64,000 nt of DNA from Blastococcus sp. URHD0036 (GTDB taxonomy: Bacteria > Actinomycetota > Actinomycetes > Mycobacteriales > Geodermatophilaceae), in assembly GCF_000701365.1 (NCBI RefSeq), contig NZ_JNIK01000013.1:1-64000 (forward strand). Reading direction: 5' to 3'. A program made the translations under genes and the position numbers. The stretch's first letter is position 1, and every line of letters starts with the position of its first letter. Shown piece by piece: positions 62,984 to 64,000 of this stretch. The notes under the pieces are model-generated. The model ran no database searches, was not told where the DNA came from, and saw only the letters and a list, made by a program, of their open reading frames with translations.

Positions 62984-63678
62984 GGGTCGCCGTGTTGGCT
63001 CACCGGCGCGAGCCACAGCCCGACCACCGCGTCGACGATGCCGGTGGCGGCCTCCTGCCAGGTCGCCCGCGGCGTCGGCCGCCCCTCGGCCAGCGCCCGT
63101 TCGCGGTCGGCGCAGCCGTGGACCAGCAGCTGCACCTCCATCGCCCGGCGCTCCTCGTAGACCGCCTCGGGCAGCTGCCGCACGCACTCCCGGAGGCCCT
63201 CGACGACGCGCCGCAGCGCTCCCGACCGCGCGCTGTCGTCGAGTGCGAGCTCGCGCAGCGCCGGATCGGTGACCACCAGTGCCCGGAACCGGGCGAACCA
63301 CGTCGGGTCACCGAGCTCGGCGAGGTGGTCGGTGGACGGGCACACCAGGCACGCCACCCAGTCGCGCAGGTCCGGGTCCGGTCCCAGCGCCTCGACCATC
63401 TCCTGCCGCCGCGCCTCGATCGGCTCCGAGTGGCTGCGCAGGATGGCCAGCACGAGGTCGGGCTTGGTGCCGAAGTGGTAGCCGACGGCGGCACTGTTGC
63501 GCTGACCGGCCGCCTCGCTGATGTGCCGGTGGGACACCGCGGCGACACCGCGCTCGGCGAACAGCCGTTCGGCGGTGGCCAGGATCAGCTGGCGCGAGGC
63601 GGCACTGCGCTCCATCCGCACCCGGCCCCCGGGTCGGATGTCGACGGGACGGTCCGCCGTGCCCTGCGCGTCGGTCAC
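62977..63678 (-). CDS. TetR family transcriptional regulator
   Basis: 233 residues from a GTG. The HTH is clear: SRQLILATAERLFAERGVAAVSHRHISEAAGQRNSAAVGYHFGTKPDLVLAILR. The C-terminal domain (~95-230) has two Cys (ACLVCPSTD) and DPTWFARFRAL, a pattern seen in acyl-CoA-responsive TetR proteins. Its start lies 10 bp after the stop of the upstream acyl-CoA ligase gene, so both are probably one transcript with the amidohydrolase. Confidence 0.9.
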   Translation of the reverse strand: MTDAQGTADRPVDIRPGGRVRMERSAASRQLILATAERLFAERGVAAVSHRHISEAAGQRNSAAVGYHFGTKPDLVLAILRSHSEPIEARRQEMVEALGPDPDLRDWVACLVCPSTDHLAELGDPTWFARFRALVVTDPALRELALDDSARSGALRRVVEGLRECVRQLPEAVYEERRAMEVQLLVHGCADRERALAEGRPTPRATWQEAATGIVDAVVGLWLAPVSQHGDPV

Positions 63679-63688
63679 CGGGCCGAGG

Positions 63689-64000
63689 CTAGCCGCGGAC
63701 GCCGTCGGGGCCCGCGGCCACGGGCTCGCGCTCGGCGGCCAGGCGGGAGCGGTTGATCTTGCCGGCGCTGGTGCGCGGGAGCTCCTCGACGAACTCGAAC
63801 GCCTTGGGCACCTTGGGCCCGGACAGCCGCTCCTTGCACCACGCGCGCAGGTCGGCAGCCGACGGCGGGGCCGCCCAGGACCGCGGCTGGACGATCGCGT
63901 GCACCGCCCGCTGCCACTCCGGGTCGGGGACGCCGATCACCGCGACGTCGGCGACCTCGGGGTGCTCGGACAGGGCCGCCTCGACCTCTGCCGGGAAGAC
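63689..64000 (-). CDS. AMP-dependent acyl-CoA synthetase, C-terminal part (cut by window edge)
   Basis: Only the last ~103 residues lie in the window; the frame continues beyond the right edge. They match the C-terminal domain of ANL-superfamily acyl-CoA synthetases: FPAEVEAALSEHPEVADVAVIGVPD at the left of the protein, then LSGPKVPKAFEFVEELPRTSAGKINR with the catalytic Lys near the end. It activates a carboxylic acid to its CoA ester. First of the series ligase - TetR - amidohydrolase on the minus strand. Confidence 0.92.
   Translation of the reverse strand, partial: VFPAEVEAALSEHPEVADVAVIGVPDPEWQRAVHAIVQPRSWAAPPSAADLRAWCKERLSGPKVPKAFEFVEELPRTSAGKINRSRLAAEREPVAAGPDGVRG

Noticed and set aside
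59881-63756. Very long plus-strand open frame (~1291 codons)
   Set aside because: It crosses four minus-strand genes with clear motifs; the length only reflects GC-rich codon bias.

Overview
The window is very GC-rich, with strong third-position GC bias, frequent GTG starts and long antisense shadow frames. Its content is actinobacterial: a fused FO synthase (FbiC), orn next to tRNA-His, an accD1/accA1/fadE19-type operon with a TetR regulator, DUF4333, YcnI and MauE proteins, and an L,D-transpeptidase lipoprotein. A Geodermatophilaceae-like actinobacterium (Blastococcus, Geodermatophilus, Modestobacter) is my best guess. That is inference; no marker here proves the genus.

Region 1 (1-6190) is accessory DNA. 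It opens with the 3' end of a CapD/FlaA1-type nucleotide-sugar dehydratase gene. Two 192-bp direct repeats (1279-1470 and 5999-6190), about 87% identical and gap-free, each end in the 3' half of a tRNA-Arg(TCT), from anticodon to acceptor stem. They look like attachment sites of an integrative element and enclose a gene-sparse 4.7-kb segment with no recognisable integrase. Its cargo is a uracil-DNA-glycosylase-like protein, a small helix-turn-helix-like protein behind a promoter with a built-in palindrome, and a protein with two CxCGC/RPGHD modules fused to a nuclease-like domain. This is the most likely place for an undescribed system.

Region 2 (6200-24230) is chromosomal: VOC protein, P450, amidohydrolase, an EamA exporter divergent from a CGNR regulator, a hydrolase-like protein, a DUF4333 protein, an LLM oxidoreductase, a PAS-GGDEF-EAL protein, a transglutaminase-like protein, NAD kinase coupled to a flavin disulfide reductase, a flavin reductase, FbiC for coenzyme F420, and a lytic transglycosylase. 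Region 3 (24235-41576) holds a second GGDEF-EAL protein, an MDR reductase, a surface protein with an overlapping acetyltransferase-like gene, a carboxylase/acyl-CoA dehydrogenase operon with a 38-bp operator-like dyad, a membrane protein with a degenerate NERD-like domain, orn, tRNA-His, an MFS transporter and a TMEM175-type channel.

Region 4 (41625-55897) has a YcnI-MauE-DsbA operon, prfC, a chemotaxis receptor sharing its membrane sensor with the GGDEF-EAL protein at 24235-26082, a MoaD/Asp-box propeller pair, an L,D-transpeptidase, tRNA-Lys, a cupredoxin, a CLC channel and a berberine-bridge-type oxidoreductase with a cupin. Region 5 (56066-64000) holds a large ATP-binding LuxR regulator, a DUF4242 protein, an MMPL transporter, and a minus-strand series acyl-CoA ligase (cut by the window edge) - TetR - amidohydrolase. 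Several short palindromes between genes look like terminators or REP-like repeats; one is present in three copies.
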